Positions 37,399-47,168 of a stretch of 64,000 nt of DNA are shown one piece after another. Origin of the DNA: DATKEJ01 sp963768715. Lineage in GTDB: Bacteria; Bacteroidota; Rhodothermia; Rhodothermales; DATKEJ01. The translations under genes and the position numbers were made by a program. Below the pieces are notes generated by a model, which saw only the letters and a list, made by a program, of their open reading frames with translations, had not been told where the DNA came from and made no database searches. Every line of letters begins with the position of its first letter. Within the stretch, counting starts at the first letter, position 1. The stretch lies in assembly GCA_963768715.1 (NCBI GenBank), contig CAVYJC010000008.1, positions 248,001 to 312,000 on the forward strand, in the 5' to 3' direction.

Positions 37399-39375
37399 TC
37401 AGCGCGCTGTGAGCACCGCCTTCCGAAATGCCAGGTACTGCTGATTCTCGGGATCCAGCTTGATGAGCCGATCCACGAGCGAAAGCGCTTCATCTGCGCG
37501 TCCCGTGTTCAGGCAAACTGACGCCAGGTTGGCCAACGCCTGCCGGGCATCTGGATCCAGTGAGAGCGCCTTTCGGAAATCCGCTTCGGCCTTCGGAAAG
37601 TCACCCAGCAAGACCCAGGCATAACCACGGTTGTTGTAGGCGTCCTCGAACACGGGATTGTCTTCGAGTACATCGTTGAATATGGCAATGGCGACCTCTG
37701 GGTGCCCCAAGGCGACCTGGCTTGCGGCCAACTTGGTCCTGAACCATAGGTGGTCGGGGGCTAGGTCCACCGCCTTCCCGTAGTAGTTCTTCGCCTCGTC
37801 GAATAACTGCAGGCTCGAAAAGGCTTCTCCGATGCGATAGTAGGTCCACGGTTCTCGAACGCCCACCACCTTCCCGGCATCGACGAACTCCTTGATGCGG
37901 GTATAGTCCTTCTGCAAATACCATAGCCGAATCAGCGCCCTGACCATGTCTGTCGAGGGGTCTTCCCGCTGGGCGCGATCCAGGTGCACGGCGGCCGAGT
38001 CGAGAAATTGCTCTACGTTGTTAAACTGTTCATAATAAGCGAGATAGCCCTCGCCCATCTCATGGTCTGTAGGCCGGGAATTCGTAAGAGAAGCGAGGCG
38101 CACGAAGGTCTTCTTCGTCTCTTTGATTCCGCGAGCTGAATCGGGTACGCGGATGAAGTGATCGGTGATCTTGACGTGCGGGATGTCCATCGATGAGACC
38201 AGCGGCATGTGGCAGGTCGAACAATCGTCGTCGAGGGCCGCCCGTTTTTCAGGTGTTTCGGAGCAACCGATCGATTCAGGCGGATTGTGACAGGAAATGC
38301 ACGCACTGTTGTAGTGATCGCGGCCGAGCGACTCGACAGGAATGTGTGGATTATGGCAGCTGGTGCACGGCAGGGGATCCAATTGGCCCGGATGTTCGGT
38401 TGACGGAATGCCGCACTTACTCATCCGAAGCCTGTCGGGATGAGACGCCATGATGAAATGCGAGAGGCTGTCGGTGTAGCGGGGGAGATAGACGTCGATC
38501 ACGTCGGCCAGTCGCATTCCCGGACGAAAATCCTCGAACGTACTGCCGAGCCGCGGCACCGCAACCCCTTGCAGGTGGCACCGCTGGCAGATGTCGAATT
38601 GGAGATCACGCGGCAACTTCCTTGGATTGACGATAGAATAGTCGATCTCTTTGTTTGTATTGACCACGATGCCGGCTTTCTTCTCCTGGACGTGGATCGA
38701 TCCGGGGCCGTGACACCTTTCGCAATCGATGCCGTGCGGGACGAAGTCGTACCGATTATCCGAACCGTCGACATACTTCGGCATCGCGTTGTGGCAGGTC
38801 ATGCACTCGATCTCGATCGCGCGCTCGAAGCGCCAGTTGTGGCCATCGTCAAATCCCGGAGGGAGGTCCCAACGTCCCTCCTGTGCATACCAGGTCAGGG
38901 GAATCTGGTAGACGTAACCGTTCACGTCCATCATATGGGAGTTCGTGTGCTGTCCCGAGCCGACGATGTAATCGATCTTTTCGGTCCGTGAGTAAACGGT
39001 GTCGCTGCCGGCAAGTCTAAACTCTTTGAGATAGAGGGAGTCGCCGCGATTGAACGGGAAGTAGTAGAAGTCCTTCGTCGGGTCGTAGACCGGCTTGACG
39101 TTGTCGAAACGCGCCGCACTGAGGGTCAGCGTCGCTTCCTTGAATGAACGCCCCATCTGTGCCTGCCGGTAGGTGTGCGCCTGATCGATGTGGCACTCGG
39201 CGCATGCGTCGATGCCTACGTACTCGGCATCGGGTCCGAGATTTCGATAGGTCGCGCCATCCTGCTGCTCCGGTGCGTCAACGGACTGCTTGCCGCAGCC
39301 GGTGACAAACAACATGGCGAGCGGCAGTAAGAATACCGCCCGGAACCAGGCTCGAATCGGGGTGGACGTCGTCAT
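37399..39375 (-). CDS. Seven-haem cytochrome c / TPR lipoprotein
   Basis: Exported lipoprotein of about 658 residues. Seen: signal peptide with lipobox FVTGC, seven CxxCH haem motifs (CAECH, CMTCH, CERCH, CQRCH, CTSCH, CISCH, CSTCH) between residues 50 and 380, then a C-terminal half of TPR helices (AEDNPVFEDAYNNRGYAWVLL-type 34-residue units). Multihaem cytochromes with TPR tails are common among Bacteroidota and related groups, with roles in extracellular or periplasmic electron transfer that are mostly unproven. Starts at 39390 and 39375 are both in frame; 39375 is chosen because it places MTTSTPIRAWFRAVF before the hydrophobic core. Confidence 0.88.
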   Translation of the reverse strand: MTTSTPIRAWFRAVFLLPLAMLFVTGCGKQSVDAPEQQDGATYRNLGPDAEYVGIDACAECHIDQAHTYRQAQMGRSFKEATLTLSAARFDNVKPVYDPTKDFYYFPFNRGDSLYLKEFRLAGSDTVYSRTEKIDYIVGSGQHTNSHMMDVNGYVYQIPLTWYAQEGRWDLPPGFDDGHNWRFERAIEIECMTCHNAMPKYVDGSDNRYDFVPHGIDCERCHGPGSIHVQEKKAGIVVNTNKEIDYSIVNPRKLPRDLQFDICQRCHLQGVAVPRLGSTFEDFRPGMRLADVIDVYLPRYTDSLSHFIMASHPDRLRMSKCGIPSTEHPGQLDPLPCTSCHNPHIPVESLGRDHYNSACISCHNPPESIGCSETPEKRAALDDDCSTCHMPLVSSMDIPHVKITDHFIRVPDSARGIKETKKTFVRLASLTNSRPTDHEMGEGYLAYYEQFNNVEQFLDSAAVHLDRAQREDPSTDMVRALIRLWYLQKDYTRIKEFVDAGKVVGVREPWTYYRIGEAFSSLQLFDEAKNYYGKAVDLAPDHLWFRTKLAASQVALGHPEVAIAIFNDVLEDNPVFEDAYNNRGYAWVLLGDFPKAEADFRKALSLDPDARQALANLASVCLNTGRADEALSLVDRLIKLDPENQQYLAFRKAVLTAR

Positions 39376-39537
39376 GGGCGACAAAAGCATCGCGCTCAGT
39401 GTCGGAAATCGGAAGTGCGCCTAAGATAGAACGCAACGCATAAGCAAGCTCAGACTTGATCGCGAACACCCGATGGGTGCTTCGATTGCCTGCTCGTAAG
39501 ACGGATCGCAGAGGTGCCATTTAAATGATTTCGCGGG

Positions 39538-39641
39538 CACCAAGTACTACGCACCACGTAACTGCACCACGTACCACGCACCAAGCACCAAGTACCAAGT
39601 ACCAAGTACCAAGTACCAAGTACCACGCACCTCGCACCAAG
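39538..39641. repeat. Longest heptamer array (15 units of TACCAAG/CACCACG type)
   Basis: Fifteen head-to-tail units of TACCAAG, CACCAAG, TACCACG and similar, with one 6-bp unit (39559-39564). It ends 2 bp before the psuG stop codon. Internal variants alternate between CACC and TACC starts. The middle five units (39593-39627) are almost identical, suggesting recent expansion. Confidence 0.92.
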
Positions 39642-39643
39642 TG

Positions 39644-40522
39644 TCAACGCTCCAGAGTAACCGCCAGATCTGCTGCAACCGCTGCGTTGTTCGCGAGGAG
39701 TGCCCTGTTTGCGGTAAGGCTGCGTCCCTCACTTCTGGCCGAAATCCAGCTCAGGAGGAACGGGGTCAGGTCCGAGGTTCGGATGTTGCGGGCGGCGGCT
39801 TCCTCGTACGCCGTTTCCACGAGCGGTTCGATCTCTGAGCGGGGTATTTCGAACTCGGGGGGGACAGGGACTACCACGAGTGTCGCTTTCGCCAGACCGA
39901 CACGCTGGCGCGCCTTTATGACGTCTGCCACTTCGGTGATCTTGTCGCAACGGATGTCCACAGGCAGGCCGCTCTCCGACGAATAGAATGCGGGAAATTC
40001 GGACGTGCCGAATCCAACGACAGTCACCCCTGAGGATTCGAGGTATTCTCGTGTGGCTCGAAGGTCGAGGATCGTTTTTGCCCCCGAACACACCACCGTC
40101 ACAGGAGTGGATGCCAGCACATGCAGGTCGTTGCTGACGTCGAAATGATCTCCTCGATGAACGCCCCCGAGGCCACCCGTGCATACAACCTGAATGCCGT
40201 GACGGTGAGCCAGCCAGGCCGTTGCGGCTACCGTCGTGGCCCCCATTCCCTTTCGTGCGACGACGACGGGAATGTCGCGCTGGCTGACTTTGCTGACATC
40301 TTGCTCTGTGGCAAGTCGCCGGATTCCGCTCTCCGAAAGTCCGACCACGATGCGGCCGTCGACGATACCGATCGTGTGCGGCTCGGCGCCGTGCTCGCCG
40401 ACGATGCGTTCCAATTCGAATGCCACCTCGAGATTGAGCGGTCGGGGTAGACCGTGGGCAAAGACTGTCGATTCGAGGGCGACCAGGCTCATGGACGTTC
40501 CAGGATATTGGTTTCCGAACAT
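39644..40522 (-). CDS. psuG: Pseudouridine-5'-phosphate glycosidase
   Basis: Cleaves pseudouridine 5'-phosphate to uracil and ribose 5-phosphate. Seen: VALESTVFAHGLPRPLNLEVA, GGLGGVHRG with the active-site region, VVCSGAKTILDLRATREYLES, VVGFGTSEFPAFYS and a C-terminal ANRALLANNAAVAADLA. Length is about 292 residues from the ATG at 40522, or 282 from 40492; both are near the family's 290-310. The ATG at 40522 would overlap a TGA of the upstream lipoprotein (TGATG) if one extra G near 40525 is removed; as read, the two proteins run together in one frame. No psuK kinase is adjacent. Confidence 0.92.
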   Translation of the reverse strand: MFGNQYPGTSMSLVALESTVFAHGLPRPLNLEVAFELERIVGEHGAEPHTIGIVDGRIVVGLSESGIRRLATEQDVSKVSQRDIPVVVARKGMGATTVAATAWLAHRHGIQVVCTGGLGGVHRGDHFDVSNDLHVLASTPVTVVCSGAKTILDLRATREYLESSGVTVVGFGTSEFPAFYSSESGLPVDIRCDKITEVADVIKARQRVGLAKATLVVVPVPPEFEIPRSEIEPLVETAYEEAAARNIRTSDLTPFLLSWISARSEGRSLTANRALLANNAAVAADLAVTLER

Positions 40523-41421
40523 CACCCGGGCGAAGCTGCCGAAGACGCCGATACCGCCGTCCACATGGTCTATGGCATTGGGGATTTCGCCCGGCGAGAG
40601 TGTTGAACCGCCCTGTTGAATCCCGAACGACCTCAGAAAGTCGTACAGGTTATCGTCGATAGCGCTCACGCTGACTCGGTTGGGTCCGTAGAAGGCCACG
40701 GCCAGCCACGGCAGTTGAGCGTCAGCGTGCCGTCGGCCTCGATTTCGTAGTTCAGCTCGTTGATCGGCGGAGACTGCATGATCCGGTACGTCGTCGAGCT
40801 CGTCACTTTCTCCGGTGGTCGCTCGAATTCGAGCACATCCTCATAGAACGGCGTCAGCGTTTCGAAATGTGGCGTCGAGGCCTTCAACAGAAAACATGAA
40901 GACGGTCTGCCGTGCCTGGGTACATGCTCCGCGTGACACCGATCTCGAACTGCGGGTGGCGCTTCGCGTAAATGACCTCAGCGAGGCCATCGCGAACGAT
41001 TCTGAAATCACCTGGGGTGAGCGTTTGCGTCGTCAGCGTCCCGGTCGTTCGGAAGATGGACATCGAGCCGATACGCACGAAGCGGCAGGATCCGATGGTC
41101 GGAGCTGGTCTGATAGACTCCTGGCTCACCAGGCGAAGGCGGAAGTGAGAACGTATGCTCCATGCCGCCGGCTTCGTTCAGCAGGTGGATCCGAACGGAG
41201 GCGCCGCTTACGGCCACGTCGCTCGCCGAATTCAGACTTCGTTGATCTCGCCCGTTCGTGAGAGACGGACGTGTCCGATCAACTCGCCGACTTCCTGGTA
41301 CGACTCTACCACATAGGTGACATCTTGTCAAGTTCGCCGTCGACGGAGTCGCATCCCGCCACGAAAGCGCACTCAAGAGCGCGAAGCACGCGAATTCGAT
41401 GGAGGGTGGGTTCGTTTTCAT
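40522..41421 (-). pseudogene. DUF4249-like lipoprotein, several frameshifts
   Basis: Partner lipoprotein of the TonB receptor. Fragments in three frames read MKTNPPSIEFACFALL, a lipobox FVAGC with CDSVDGELDK, VESYQEVGELIGHVRLSRTGEI, SGASVRIHLLNEAGGMEHTF, GVYQTSSDHRILPLRAYRLDV, TLTPGDFRIVRDGLAEVIYAK, FETLTPFYEDVLEFERPPEKV and a C-terminal GGIGVFGSFAR. That order (ATV/IHL strand, L-PG-YRL, GSFAR end) resembles DUF4249 proteins. About five single-base changes are needed; the last (an extra G at 40525) hides its stop and fuses it to PsuG. Its ATG overlaps the receptor's TGA (TGATG at 41419-41423). Confidence 0.68.
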
Positions 41422-43669
41422 CAGAACGTCACCGTCAGGGAAATATTCGGAATGGCGACAGGGAATCTGCGGAACGTCTTCGCGATCGATCGACCCGTCG
41501 TCGTTAAATCGTAGAAGTAGAACCAGATGTTCTTGCGCATGTACACATTGAGCACTTGAAGCTGAAGCTCATAGTCGGCGAAACCGAAGAAGCGTCCGAG
41601 CTTGCTGAATCCCAGATCCAGGCGGTGATAGGCAGGTAGGCGGGCTCCGTTGAACGGACTCACGAGCGCATTAATGTCCTGAGAACCGAACGGATAGTCG
41701 TAGAAGCGATATTGAGAGACCGGTTTGGTGTAGGCCTGTCCCGTGGCGTAGGTGAAGATCGACGTCAGTCGCCACGATCTTCCTAATCCGTAATTCAGCG
41801 TAATGTTGAGATCGTGCGTCCTGTCATATTTGGGCGGGTAGTACTGGAACTCGTTCAGATTCGGGAAGCGGCTGCCGGCTGAAGCCCAGCGTGTATCCGA
41901 GAAACCCGTTCAGACGGCCGTGCGGCTTCTGAATCGAAAGTTCCGTGCCGTAGGCGTAGCCTCGCCCAAAATGGAAGAGATCGTGGTATTCGAGTCCCGC
42001 TGCATCCGGAAGGAAGGGATCCAATTCGAACAGGCGCCGCATCGTGCGATAGTACGTCTCGACGTCGATGTTGAACTGGCCGACGCGTGTTTTCACGCCT
42101 CCGACGATCTGGTCGCCATAGGCCGGCGGCACGCCGTCGCCTGTCGTAAGCCAGATATCGAAGCCCGAGAAGAACTCGCTCGAGATGAGCGTCAGGAACT
42201 GATAGTATCGACCGCCGCCCAGTTGTAGCCGCAGCCCGTCCTCCGGCTGGTATTCAAGCGCGAATCGCGGCTCGAAACGGAAAAATTCGCCTTCACCGAA
42301 GTAGTTGGCCCTGCACGCCACCCTGGAGCATCCATTGGGCGGTCGGACGATAGGTTTCTTGCAGATACACCGAGGCGTACTGCGTATGGATCCTTTCGTT
42401 GAGCGTCTCGATGTTGTCGAACTCGTCCCGGATCTTGAACGTGAAGAGTCCCGCCCAGAACCCACCTTTCAGACCACCCTTGTCCCCGGTGATGTACTCG
42501 AAATCACCCTTTGCGGAGAAATCGTACACGTTGTTCGTGCGTTGGAACGGGGTCGACGCGATCGTAAACTCCGGTTCGCTGAAGTACCGCGATCCCGTGA
42601 ACGTGAAGTTGGAAAACAGCTGCTCCGAGAAGATGTGGGTCCAGTTCGTGCTCACGGTTCGGTTGCCGTATCCGATATCCACCGTAGCGTCGTCGAGGAA
42701 CTCCAGGTTGAGAGCATCCTGGCCCATGTAAAACGCAACGGATATGTGATCGTTGTTTGACGCGTCGTAATTCACCTTTCCGTTCAGATCCACGAAGTAG
42801 AAACTGTTTGGGATCCCGTCCACGTTCGCGCTGCGAAGAGCGGCGAGCAGCGGCTCCAGCGTGGTCCGGCGCACCGCAATCATCCAGGAGCCCTTGCCGT
42901 ACGGTCCCTCGAGGTTGAAGCGCGACGCCAGGAGGCCGACGGTTGCGCCGCCGTGTGTCTCGTGCCGGTTGCCGTCTTTGTTGTAAATGTCGATTACGGA
43001 TCCCAGCCGACCGCCGTACTCCGCCGGGAATCCACCCTTGTACAGGCGGACGTCCTTGATTGCATCGGGATTGAACGTGGAAAACAACCCAAAGAAATGG
43101 GTCGGATTGTAGACCGTGGTCCTGTCGAGAAGAATGAGGGTCTGATCGGGACTGCCGCCGCGGATATACAGCCCGCTCGAATAATCCGAAGCGGCTTTGA
43201 CTCCGGGAAGGAGTTGCAGGGATCTGAAGACATCTGCTTCGAGAAAGGCCGGCACCTCCTTGACGACGGACGTCTTGAGCTGTGCGACACCGATTCTGCG
43301 TACCTCCTCTTCCTCCTCACGCTCGCCCGAGACGATGACCTCCTGGCCGCGCAGATTGGCGGGATCCATCTCGACGTCGAGTCGAAGCGCTTCGCCCGAC
43401 TTGAGCTCTACATCGATTGACTTCCGCTGATAGCCCAGATAGGAGCACACCAGTGTATAAGAACCCGGACGGACGTTGGGCAGGGTATAGTAGCCGGCCG
43501 TATTCGTCGCAGTCCCGATCTGTGTATCTCGAAGGACGACGTTGGCGAGGAGCAGCGTTTCGCCAGTCTTCGCGTCTCGCACGAAACCGCTAATCGCCGC
43601 TGTCTGAGCGACGGCTGCACCGGAGAGAAGGAGGAAGATGAATTGCGTTCTCAGCAGATGGTAGATCAT
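41421..43669 (-). pseudogene. TonB-dependent outer-membrane receptor, two frameshifts
   Basis: Outer-membrane active transporter, about 749 residues when repaired. Seen: signal peptide MIYHLLRTQFIFLLLSGAAVAQ, carboxypeptidase-regulatory domain (ISGFVRDAKTGETLLLANV), plug domain (SGLYIRGGSPDQTLILLDR, AEYGGRLGSVIDI), barrel strands and an ending FPVAIPNISLTVTF with the C-terminal Phe of barrel proteins. Frame breaks: one extra G near 42308 (GVQ-ANYFGEGEFF) and one extra base near 41875 (FSR-SRFPNLNEFQYYP). It starts a unit with the DUF4249-like lipoprotein and psuG. The substrate is unknown; small TonB/DUF4249 pairs differ from SusC/SusD. Confidence 0.88.
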
Positions 43670-43703
43670 GCCCGCACGTTTGATCGAATTACGCTATGGG
43701 ATT

Positions 43704-44393
43704 TCAGGATTCGACGACCACATTCAAAAACCCTTCCACGTTTTGCAGGTCGTCCAGCAGAAGGTCAGGTTCGTAAGCCGATAAGTACGTACGGTTAAAT
43801 CGTCCGGTTGCTACGGCGACCGCAAATACACCCAATGCCCTTCCGCAGAGGACGTCAAACTCCGTGTCGCCGATGATGACGATGTCTTTCCCGCGGAACG
43901 ACTGACCGGTGTGCGCCTCAGCGTGGCCGAGGGCCACCGGCGGAAGTTTGTTTCTCTCTTCGTGATCGCTGCCAAACGCGCCAAACGGGAAATAGGCATC
44001 GAGCCCCGCCGCCTTAAGTTTTGCGTAGGCCATATTGCGGAGGTTGCCAGTGAGAAGGGCGAGAGTGACGTCACGACGTTCGGAGAGGGCGGCGAGCAGA
44101 TCGAATACTCCGGGGAGGACGTGCACACTGTCGGGCCGGTCGAGTATCTCCATCCCAAAATCGCAATAGGCTTGCGCCGCGGCGGGCAGCAACCTGTCCG
44201 CTTCGACGGAGGAGCAACCCGATTTGATAAGGACCTCGCGGATGATCGGCAGATCGGTGCGTCCGGAAAAGCGGATTCCGTCGGTATTGACCGGTCCGCC
44301 AACGATATCGGCAAGGGCTTCTTGCAGGATCCGCCGCCCCGTCTCCGCGACGCGAAGCAGCGTACCGTCAATGTCAAAGAGGAGGAGCTTCAT
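43704..44393 (-). CDS. HAD-family phosphatase (phosphoglycolate phosphatase-like)
   Basis: Haloacid-dehalogenase superfamily hydrolase of 229 residues. Seen: motif I LLFDIDGTLLRV with the nucleophile Asp, motif II LLTGNLRNMAY, and motif III/IV IVIIGDTEFDVLCG. An alpha-helical cap lies between motifs I and II, as in the Gph/PGP subgroup. The substrate is unknown. The ATG at 44393 (MKLLLFDID) is used rather than 44465, which adds 24 residues with no family character. It lies downstream of the TonB gene's start by 35 bp and is followed upstream by a REP pair. Confidence 0.85.
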   Translation of the reverse strand: MKLLLFDIDGTLLRVAETGRRILQEALADIVGGPVNTDGIRFSGRTDLPIIREVLIKSGCSSVEADRLLPAAAQAYCDFGMEILDRPDSVHVLPGVFDLLAALSERRDVTLALLTGNLRNMAYAKLKAAGLDAYFPFGAFGSDHEERNKLPPVALGHAEAHTGQSFRGKDIVIIGDTEFDVLCGRALGVFAVAVATGRFNRTYLSAYEPDLLLDDLQNVEGFLNVVVES

Positions 44394-44499
44394 CCCTTGG
44401 CCGATAATCCAATGCGTGCTGAATGTACGTCGAACGCTTGCGTCATGACCCCCGGCCCGGGCCACATTCTAATACTGTCCGAGCCGTTTATCGCAGAAG

Positions 44500-44552
44500 A
44501 TTCATCCCGGGGATGAATCCCCGGTCTTGGAACGACGCCCCGTCAACGGGGC
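44500..44552. repeat. REP-like pair of palindromes
   Basis: ATTCATCCC-G-GGGATGAAT at 44500-44518, followed by GCCCCGT-CA-ACGGGGC at 44537-44552, both perfect. They lie between the HAD start and the cupin 3' end. The form fits mobile REP elements; they differ from the CCTGTCAGG family beside the RAYT gene. Confidence 0.8.
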
Positions 44553-44587
44553 TCGGCAGACAGCAGGGACGATGAAGGCCGGTGCCC

Positions 44588-45085
44588 CTAGTCCATCGAA
44601 TAGAGGTCGTCGTCGCGGTCCTCGTGGCGGATCTCATCGACGACCTCTTTGCGGTCCCAGCCTCCATAGAGGCGATTCGGGCAGTTGAAGATCATCGCCT
44701 CCTTACCTCCGACGTTGCGGTAGGCATGGACCACTCCCGGCGGGACGATGACGGCGGCCGGATTCGACTCTCCCAGGTCGACGACGCACCGTACTCCAAA
44801 AGTGGGCGAGTCCTCGCGCGAATCCCAGAGGTACACGCGGAACGTTCCGTTGAAAAAGACGAACAGATCGGTCTGGTCGTCGTGTTCGTGGGGACCGCGC
44901 TCCACGCCGGGCTCCGTAAGTGACAAATAGGCCATTGTCGGATGGAGGGAGGCATCGAGCTCGTCGTGCCGAAAGACCTCTGCCAGCCATCCGCGATCAT
45001 CGTGGTACTTACGCAGCGGGCGGATGGGGCAATCATGGATGGTCCCTTCTTTCCAGCTGATCATTTCGTCGTTGCGGGTCCTCAT
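44588..45085 (-). CDS. RmlC-like cupin (sugar 3,4-ketoisomerase or epimerase type)
   Basis: A 165-residue cupin. Seen: CPIRPLRKYHDDRGWLAEVFR, then GVERGPHEHDDQTDLFVFFNGTFRVYLWD and VIVPPGVVHAYRNVG, i.e. the RmlC-like beta-barrel with His-rich pocket. Shorter than full RmlC, so either a dTDP-4-keto-sugar 3,5-epimerase variant or a FdtA/WxcM-like isomerase. The ATG at 45085 overlaps the stop of the nucleotidyltransferase gene (ATGA). Forms a dTDP-sugar cluster with the two genes upstream; the rmlD reductase is not in the window. Confidence 0.8.
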   Translation of the reverse strand: MRTRNDEMISWKEGTIHDCPIRPLRKYHDDRGWLAEVFRHDELDASLHPTMAYLSLTEPGVERGPHEHDDQTDLFVFFNGTFRVYLWDSREDSPTFGVRCVVDLGESNPAAVIVPPGVVHAYRNVGGKEAMIFNCPNRLYGGWDRKEVVDEIRHEDRDDDLYSMD

Positions 45086-45837
45086 TTCGTTGCGGTCTCG
45101 TTGAGTTCCTCGTAGACCAAGTCGAGAGCGAGGCGGTTGGCCTCATTCCAGCCCTCGAGTGTACCCGCATCGCCCCACCAGCCGTCAAGGACCCCGTGGG
45201 AGAGGGATGCGCGCTCGATATAAGCGTTGCTGACGTCGGTCACTTCGAACTCGCCTCGTCTGCTGGGATTCAAGCTGCGGATGATGTCGAATACCGTTGA
45301 ATCGTAAAAATAGATCCCAGTAACGGAGTAGGAGCTCGGCGGGTCGGTGGGTTTCTCGATGATTTCAACGATTCGACCGTTCTCGAATCTCGGCACGCCG
45401 TATCGCTCCGGATCGGGCACTTCTTTCAGGAGCACCCGGGCGCCTCCTCCGTCCCGAGCGAGCTGCGATCTAAAGGCATCCACCTCTTCTCCGATATCTT
45501 CTGCGAGAATATTGTCGCCGAGGATGACGAGAAAAGGGCTGTCACCGACAAAATTCTCACACAGACCGGTCGCCTGGGCAATACCGCCCGGTTGATCCTG
45601 CACTCTGTAGGTCAGGTCGAGTCCGAAGACATCCCCGCTTCCGAGCAGGTTGACCACGTCGCCCATGTGCTCAGGACTCGTCACGATCGCGACCTGCGTA
45701 ATGCCCGCACGACGCATGCGCATCAGGGGGTGGTAAATCATGGGATATCTGCCCACGGGAAGCAGGTGCTTGTTCGTGACCTTCGTCAACGGATAGAGCC
45801 GACTCCCGGTGCCACCGGCAAGGATTACACCCTTCAT
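45082..45837 (-). CDS. Sugar-1-phosphate nucleotidyltransferase (short RmlA type)
   Basis: Activates a sugar 1-phosphate with a nucleoside triphosphate; probably glucose-1-phosphate thymidylyltransferase. Seen: KGVILAGGTGSRLYPLTKVTNKHLLPV, the NTP-binding signature with catalytic Arg/Lys, then VILGDNILAED, EKPTDPPSSYSVTGIYFYD and a WWGDAGTLE end. 251 residues, the short form without the C-terminal helices that bind dTTP allosterically in RmlA of E. coli. ATG at 45837. It follows the rmlB terminator, so transcription here is either read-through or from a separate promoter. Confidence 0.9.
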   Translation of the reverse strand: MKGVILAGGTGSRLYPLTKVTNKHLLPVGRYPMIYHPLMRMRRAGITQVAIVTSPEHMGDVVNLLGSGDVFGLDLTYRVQDQPGGIAQATGLCENFVGDSPFLVILGDNILAEDIGEEVDAFRSQLARDGGGARVLLKEVPDPERYGVPRFENGRIVEIIEKPTDPPSSYSVTGIYFYDSTVFDIIRSLNPSRRGEFEVTDVSNAYIERASLSHGVLDGWWGDAGTLEGWNEANRLALDLVYEELNETATK

Positions 45838-45871
45838 TAATCCCTGTAGTTTATTGTAATTAAAAAGATAA

Positions 45872-45892
45872 GGGCGGCTGGTTTGGCCGCCC
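45872..45892 (-). terminator. Intrinsic terminator of rmlB
   Basis: GGGCGGC stem, 7-nt loop, GCCGCCC stem, followed on the minus strand by TTATCTTTTT. It sits 23-44 bp beyond the rmlB stop, and would limit read-through into the nucleotidyltransferase gene. Confidence 0.82.
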
Positions 45893-45915
45893 CCTGTGAC
45901 CCCGCTGTACTCTTC

Positions 45916-47001
45916 TTACCTCGAGGCATATTGCGTCTGGTAGTACGCAAGATACGATTCGTTGAGAACGGCATCCAGCCACGTTCTGTGCGTCAGATAC
46001 CATTCGACAGTGGCCGCAAGACCTTCTTCGAGCCGAAACCTGGGCGACCAGCCAAGGTCATTCTCGATGCGGCTGCAATCGATCGCGTATCGAAAATCGT
46101 GGCCGGGTCGATCGGTGACGAAGTTGATCAGCGCTTCCGCCGAGCCCGGGGCTCGGTCCAGTGCTTCGTCCACGTGCCGGCAAATGATGCGAACGATGTC
46201 AATGTTGGCTCGTTCGCTGCGACCGCCGACCAGGTAGGTGTGTCCGTTGACGCCAGAGCGCAGAATCAGGTCAAGGGCCTCGACGTGATCCTGCACGTAG
46301 ATCCAGTCGCGAACGTTCTCGCCCTTGCCGTAGACCGGGATGGGCCGTCCGTCTGCTGCATTTCTGATGACGAGCGGGATGAGCTTTTCCGGAAACTGGA
46401 AGGGACCGTAGTTATTCGAGCAATTCGACAAGACGACCGGGAGTCCAAACGTATGGGCGTAGGCGCGGACGAGGTGGTCGCTGCCTGCCTTGGATGCGGA
46501 GTAGGGCGATTTTGGATCGTAGGGGGTGTCTTCTTCGAAGTACCCATCCTGCCCGAGGCTGCCGAATACTTCGTCCGTCGAGACGTGATGAAATCGCGAG
46601 GGCGACCCGGCTCCGAGCATCCATTTCTTTCGACAGGCATCGAGCAGCGTGGCCGTACCCATCACATTCGAGCGTACGAATGCAAGAGGATCGAGAATGG
46701 ATCGGTCTACATGGCTCTCGGCGGCGAAATGAACGACGGTCGAGAAGTCGTATCTGTCGAAGAGATCCGAAACGGACTCGGTGTCCGCCACATCGGCCCG
46801 CTCGAAGCGGTAATTCTCCGCCGATTCGATGTCACGCAGGTTCGTCAGGTTGCCGGCATACGTCAGGGCGTCGACATTGACGTAGGTCGTTTCCGGGTAC
46901 TTCGGCACGACGTGAAGGAGATAATTCGAGCCGATGAATCCGGCGCCACCGGTCACGAGGACGGTCTTAGGCCGGTGCTGCAGCTCTGAGGATGTGGGCA
47001 T
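45916..47001 (-). CDS. rmlB: dTDP-glucose 4,6-dehydratase
   Basis: Second step of dTDP-rhamnose synthesis. 361 residues. Seen: the NAD motif VTGGAGFIGSNYL, HFAAESHVDRSI, the catalytic STDEVFG, YxxxK in PYSASKAGSDHL, and NNYGPFQFPEKLIPL. The start at 47001 (MPTSSELQ) is chosen because upstream in-frame residues (to 47166) overlap the polA start region on the other strand and have no family character. With the nucleotidyltransferase and cupin it makes an activated 6-deoxy sugar, probably for surface polysaccharide. Divergent from polA with 167 bp between starts. Confidence 0.95.
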   Translation of the reverse strand: MPTSSELQHRPKTVLVTGGAGFIGSNYLLHVVPKYPETTYVNVDALTYAGNLTNLRDIESAENYRFERADVADTESVSDLFDRYDFSTVVHFAAESHVDRSILDPLAFVRSNVMGTATLLDACRKKWMLGAGSPSRFHHVSTDEVFGSLGQDGYFEEDTPYDPKSPYSASKAGSDHLVRAYAHTFGLPVVLSNCSNNYGPFQFPEKLIPLVIRNAADGRPIPVYGKGENVRDWIYVQDHVEALDLILRSGVNGHTYLVGGRSERANIDIVRIICRHVDEALDRAPGSAEALINFVTDRPGHDFRYAIDCSRIENDLGWSPRFRLEEGLAATVEWYLTHRTWLDAVLNESYLAYYQTQYASR

Positions 47002-47168
47002 GCTTGAATGAATGCGTGAACGGTCGTCAGGCGGGGCGGTAACACGTCGCCGCGCCTCGTGATCCCTCGCGGGCGACAACTTCACGAGCAAATTACAAAA
47101 CAGATAACACTTGGCAGGGGCGGACCACCGGTTTATCTTTGCCAACCTGTCTGAATCAAGCTGCAAGC

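Noticed and set aside
40522..40699. A PsuG protein with a 59-residue N-terminal extension
   Set aside because: The extension is the C-terminus of the DUF4249-like lipoprotein; one extra G hides the stop, so it is not a true fusion.
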